In this document: piece by piece, positions 34,612-38,038 of the stretch
Position numbering within the stretch: the first letter of the stretch is position 1
How the letters are laid out: the number at the start of each line of letters is the position of its first letter
Source: UBA3478 sp964217345
GTDB taxonomy: Bacteria > Bacteroidota > Bacteroidia > Flavobacteriales > Flavobacteriaceae
DNA: 38,038 bases
Direction: 5' to 3'
NCBI GenBank assembly: GCA_964217345.1
Contig: CAXPJI010000029.1
Span: 1 to 38,038, forward strand
The notes under the pieces: generated by a model
Seen by the model: only the letters and a program-made list of their open reading frames with translations
The model's database searches: none
What the model was told of the DNA's origin: nothing
Translations under genes and position numbers: made by a program

Positions 34612-37600
34612 TTCACTAAATAGTCTCCAGAGCTTTCGAGCACTTCAATTAGTTGTTCTAATTGAGTATTAAATTCGTCCGTATACGGGTCGATAAATTC
34701 GTTGTCTCCCATATCGCTTGATATATCGATAACTCTTCTACAAGCCTCTAAGTCTCTGTATATTTCCTCGATTCTGAGGTAACTTTCGTCAGCATCCAGA
34801 CTTGCATAATACCTTAGGCGATCTAAGTAAATAGCTAATAGTTCTTTACTTAGTTCCTGTGCTTTTTCGTCTCTTTGAATACTGTAATATCCCTGAATAA
34901 AAGGTTCGATAAAGGTATAGAATTTAAACGTCTTAAGAGGCATTTTGGTTACTCCTAGGTCTAATACTTTTTCTGCCATTTCGAGGCTATCCTCAACAAT
35001 GAGTTGCTCGGCTAATCGTGCAAGATTACTTCTAAAAGTGATTCCTTGCGCTCTGGTTTGAGTATCTATATAGATAGATTCATCCTCGCTGTTTCCCCAA
35101 TCCCAGTTCATAACGATGTCATACATCAATTGGCTGTCTATTCTCCCAATATCGAACCCACCGTTATCAGGTGTAAGTATAGGTACTAGTTTGAACACTA
35201 GGCCATCGAGCTGAAGATAATCTTTCATGTATAGGTACTCGGCAGAATCTAAACTTCCGCCAGAGAAATAGATGGGCCTAGACCAATCATTGGTGTTTAG
35301 AATATCTAGCATTAGTAATCGGTTCTTAGCCAGGGCTGATTGTGGAAGATCAATATCGATATAGTCAACGATTAGCTCCGAGTCCTGAGGTTGAACGACT
35401 CCGCTTTTCAGAACCGCTTCTTTATTCACAGGCACTCTGATTTTGTGGGTTGGATAATAAACAATATCTAACTGTTCAGGTTCAAATTGACTAAGATCTG
35501 CTCCTTGTTTTTCTAGGAGGTAGCTGATCTTTGTTTCTTTTCGATCACTGCTTACCCAATCCATGAAATCAGCGAGTAACCAGCGCTCCTCTTGAATTTC
35601 TGGAACAGGTTGATAATACAGTAAATCTCTTGTTCCGTAGCGATACTTTTGGTGAGTTAGTTTGGATGGAATAGGGCTGCTTTCATAAGCTTGACGTTTC
35701 ATTTGATCGATGTACCAGTCAGTAGCAAGAAGGCTTGAGTTTACGATTCGAACATCCGTACGGTAACCTTCAATTTCTTGCAGATACCATAGAGGGAATG
35801 TATCATTGTCTCCGATAGTAAATAGTAAAGCGTCCTTATTTTCTATACACGAGTCTAAATAAGCTTTTGCGGTAGCTCGGGCGGTATAGCGATTAGATCG
35901 GTCGTGGTCATCCCAATTCTCAAAGGCCATAAGCAGAGGAATGAACATTAAAAGAGTTCCCAGTGCTAGCTGTTTTTGAGGTTGTTGCACAATACCTCTT
36001 AATTTCTCAAAGACCGCATAACCGCCAAGTCCTATCCAAATACAGAAAATGAAGAAGGATCCAACGAGCGAATAATCTCTTTCTCTTGGTTGAAATAGGG
36101 TTGGATTCGTATAGAATTGAATGGCTAGACCGGTAAATACAAAGAAAACCAGTAACGACCAAAAAGATTTCCAGTCTCGTTTGGCGTGAAAATAGACTCC
36201 GATTAACCCTAGAATTAAGGGTAGAAAGTAATAGGTGTTACGAGCTTTATTCTCTTTTAAATCTTTAGGCAGATCGTTTTGATTGCCTAGACGAACACTG
36301 TCAATAAATGGTATTCCACTCAACCATTCACCTTGTGCATTAAAACGTCCCTGTTCGTCAGAGGCTCTACCTGCAAAATTCCACATGAAATACCTCCAAT
36401 ACATGTACCCAAACTGGAAATCGAATAGGTAGGTAAGGTTTTGTGCGATTGTCGGAGGTTTAATTTCAATATAGTCAGAGAAGTTCTTCAAGAAGTCTAG
36501 GTATTGTGCTGTCTCAATTTCTCCTTGAGCACTCCTCGTTTTAAATTCATTGACTGCTTTTCTCAGTTCGGTATTGCCTAGGTATTCGGGTCTAATAGAA
36601 AAGTCTAATCGACCGTAAAACTTCATGTAGTTTTCGGCCGAAGATGGACTCCACATTCTTGGGAGAAGGCCAATGTGATCTGGATTGGGCCCTTGAATAG
36701 CACCCTTGTAGTTGTTTACAATTTCATAGCGACCTAGTTTGTGATTCTTTTCGTACTTCGGTTTTCCGTCCTGATCTGGGCCAGCTGCAGCGAAATAATC
36801 TGAGTAGTATGAACCATAAAAAGGACTTTCTGGGGCAGGATATTGCTCGCGGTTGTAGTATGCAAGAAGCGCTCTAGCATCTTCAGGATTATTTTCATTC
36901 ACCACCGTACCTGCATTAGCTCTTATAGGAAGCATGAGCCAAGTAGAGAGACCTAAAAAGAAAAAGAATACGCTGTGTGTAAGTAAAGACCAGATCGGGT
37001 TACTTGCTTTATTCGAGCGCTTAATGGCATATAGGAACCCCGCAGTTAAAACAATACCGAGAAAAATACTTCCTGAGTTAAAGGGTAATCCTATACTGTT
37101 TACCATGAAGATTTCTACCGCGCCGAACAGCTTCAATATATAGGTAAGTGAAAATTTGAATACTAAAAATAGAAGGGCTACCACACTGACGTGAGCAACG
37201 ATAAAGTTTTTAACGGTAATCTTATGGTACTTCTTGAAATAAAAGAGTAGACCAATGGATGGAATCGCTAGGAACCCCATGAATTGAATTCCAAAGACCA
37301 ATCCGACAACGAAACTTATGAGCAATACCCAACGATCAGCCTTTTCGTCTTTGAGTTCATCGGTCCATCGAATTCCTAAATAAAGTAGGAGGGCCATTAT
37401 TAAACTAGCCATGGCATAGACTTCGGTTTCAACGGCGTTAAACCAAAAGCTGTCTGAGAAACAAAGAGCGAGCGCTCCGATCGTACTCGCCGTTACCAGT
37501 TTTAATTCTTCAGCTGCTGTTTCAGAATGTCCGATGATTCTTCGAATTAATCGATGAATGATTTGATAGGTAAGTGCAATAGTTAGCGCGCTAGAAAGTA

Positions 37601-37859
37601 CCGATACCGAGTTAACCATGAGTGCTATCTTTTCTGGGTCACCAAAGGCGAAAAGCGCGGCAAATGCTCCAATGATTTGAAAAAGAGGGGCTCCAGGGGG
37701 GTGACCTACCTGTAATTTTGCAGAAGTTGCAATGTATTCCCCGGCATCCCAAAAACTAACAGTGGATTCAACTGTAAGCCCATAAGTTAAAAGAGCAACC
37801 GTAAATACTAGCCATGCACCTATATTTTGACAGCTCATTTTCTTAATTATTTCCCTCAT
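34608..37859 (-). CDS. DUF2723 family membrane protein, probable protein O-glycosyltransferase
   Basis: This 1083-residue protein has about 12 hydrophobic segments in its N-terminal part (about 12-660) and a hydrophilic C-terminal part (about 660-1083) with helical repeats toward the end. TVESTVSFWDAGEYIATSAK near residue 31 carries the acidic pair typical of PMT-like GT-C transferases, and GHPPGAPLFQIIG follows. DNDTFPLWYLQEIEGY near the start of the soluble part is a strong DUF2723 marker. In Bacteroidota this family is linked to general protein O-glycosylation in the periplasm. Sugar and acceptor are unproven. It is a single gene, and Met8 is an alternative start. Confidence 0.88.
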   Translation of the reverse strand: MREIIKKMSCQNIGAWLVFTVALLTYGLTVESTVSFWDAGEYIATSAKLQVGHPPGAPLFQIIGAFAALFAFGDPEKIALMVNSVSVLSSALTIALTYQIIHRLIRRIIGHSETAAEELKLVTASTIGALALCFSDSFWFNAVETEVYAMASLIMALLLYLGIRWTDELKDEKADRWVLLISFVVGLVFGIQFMGFLAIPSIGLLFYFKKYHKITVKNFIVAHVSVVALLFLVFKFSLTYILKLFGAVEIFMVNSIGLPFNSGSIFLGIVLTAGFLYAIKRSNKASNPIWSLLTHSVFFFFLGLSTWLMLPIRANAGTVVNENNPEDARALLAYYNREQYPAPESPFYGSYYSDYFAAAGPDQDGKPKYEKNHKLGRYEIVNNYKGAIQGPNPDHIGLLPRMWSPSSAENYMKFYGRLDFSIRPEYLGNTELRKAVNEFKTRSAQGEIETAQYLDFLKNFSDYIEIKPPTIAQNLTYLFDFQFGYMYWRYFMWNFAGRASDEQGRFNAQGEWLSGIPFIDSVRLGNQNDLPKDLKENKARNTYYFLPLILGLIGVYFHAKRDWKSFWSLLVFFVFTGLAIQFYTNPTLFQPRERDYSLVGSFFIFCIWIGLGGYAVFEKLRGIVQQPQKQLALGTLLMFIPLLMAFENWDDHDRSNRYTARATAKAYLDSCIENKDALLFTIGDNDTFPLWYLQEIEGYRTDVRIVNSSLLATDWYIDQMKRQAYESSPIPSKLTHQKYRYGTRDLLYYQPVPEIQEERWLLADFMDWVSSDRKETKISYLLEKQGADLSQFEPEQLDIVYYPTHKIRVPVNKEAVLKSGVVQPQDSELIVDYIDIDLPQSALAKNRLLMLDILNTNDWSRPIYFSGGSLDSAEYLYMKDYLQLDGLVFKLVPILTPDNGGFDIGRIDSQLMYDIVMNWDWGNSEDESIYIDTQTRAQGITFRSNLARLAEQLIVEDSLEMAEKVLDLGVTKMPLKTFKFYTFIEPFIQGYYSIQRDEKAQELSKELLAIYLDRLRYYASLDADESYLRIEEIYRDLEACRRVIDISSDMGDNEFIDPYTDEFNTQLEQLIEVLESSGDYLVN

Positions 37860-37905
37860 TTTAAAAATCTTTTTGGAACGAAGACGAAATTACCATTTTT
37901 AATTT

Positions 37906-37934
37906 TTGCTAATTCTAAGAATATTCTAAATTTG
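37906..37934 (+). promoter_or_regulatory. Promoter of tRNA-Gln (TTG-N18-TAAATTTG)
   Basis: TTG at 37906-37908 and TAAATTTG at 37927-37934 are separated by 18 bp, a full match to the Bacteroidota consensus, 17 bp before the mature tRNA. Confidence 0.75.
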
Positions 37935-37951
37935 CACCCTCGATTGAGTCT

Positions 37952-38026
37952 TGGCCTATGGTGTAATTGGTAACACAGCTGATTTTGGTTCAGTCGTTCA
38001 AGGTTCGAGTCCTTGTAGGCCAACCA
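37952..38026 (+). tRNA. tRNA-Gln (anticodon UUG)
   Basis: Acceptor arms TGGCCTA/TAGGCCA, D-loop AATTGGTAAC, anticodon loop TTTTGGT with TTG at 37985-37987, T-loop TTCGAGT and encoded CCA (38024-38026). The window ends 12 bp later, so any following tRNA genes are not seen. Confidence 0.96.
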
Positions 38027-38038
38027 GCTTTCTTCAAG

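Noticed and set aside
1..38038. CRISPR arrays, insertion sequences or rRNA
   Set aside because: I found no spaced direct repeats, transposase genes or rRNA-like sequence on reading the window.

Overview
This 38 kb window is almost entirely a housekeeping stretch of a Bacteroidota chromosome, most likely a marine-type Flavobacteriia (order Flavobacteriales). The evidence is the gene order (rplM-rpsI-rpsB-tsf, pyrH-frr-RND transporter, asnS-rpoN, ExbB/ExbD with an extra small membrane protein, sucAB-tatD-ansA), the repeated Bacteroidota-type -7 element TAnnTTTG in front of genes, the near absence of Shine-Dalgarno sequences, and a GC content near 41% in a hand-counted part. The family-level assignment is inference. 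I see no insertion sequence, prophage, CRISPR array or rRNA gene.

The left end is not chromosomal. Bases 1-44 read as the end of an Illumina P5 adapter, an 8-base index and the read-1 primer. Bases 45 to about 429 then encode part of a PP-loop ATPase-like protein with about 50% GC. This piece joins abruptly inside a DnaE-type gene at about 430. The join is best explained as a library or assembly chimera, and it truncates dnaE after residue 344.

Region by region: 430-2675 (minus) is a dinB-dnaE translesion-synthesis pair behind tandem palindromes. 2759-2860 is a candidate structured small RNA or leader. 2904-5900 (plus) is a tight operon of nitroreductase, ruvC, hemW and a cyclase-family hydrolase. 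Then come an M20 peptidase (minus), tRNA-Leu(UAG), waaA (minus), an aminotransferase-galE pair and a secreted amidohydrolase. 12384-18226 is sucA-sucB-tatD-ansA, followed by the exbB-(4TM protein)-exbD-exbD transport-energising operon. The strand then switches: asnS-rpoN; pyrH-frr-RND transporter; rpsB-tsf; rplM-rpsI; and polA, all on the minus strand. The right end holds a membrane metallophosphoesterase, a cysteine-less thioredoxin-fold protein, a 1083-residue DUF2723 glycosyltransferase-like protein and tRNA-Gln(UUG).

The genes serve central metabolism (2-oxoglutarate dehydrogenase), translation, envelope biogenesis (Kdo transferase, sugar enzymes, probable protein O-glycosylation), TonB-type energisation and DNA repair. 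The observations most worth a second look are the adapter/chimera artefact, the dinB-dnaE operator, the candidate RNA between dinB and the nitroreductase, a DNA polymerase I whose 3'-5' exonuclease residues are lost, and the thioredoxin-like protein with no cysteine.
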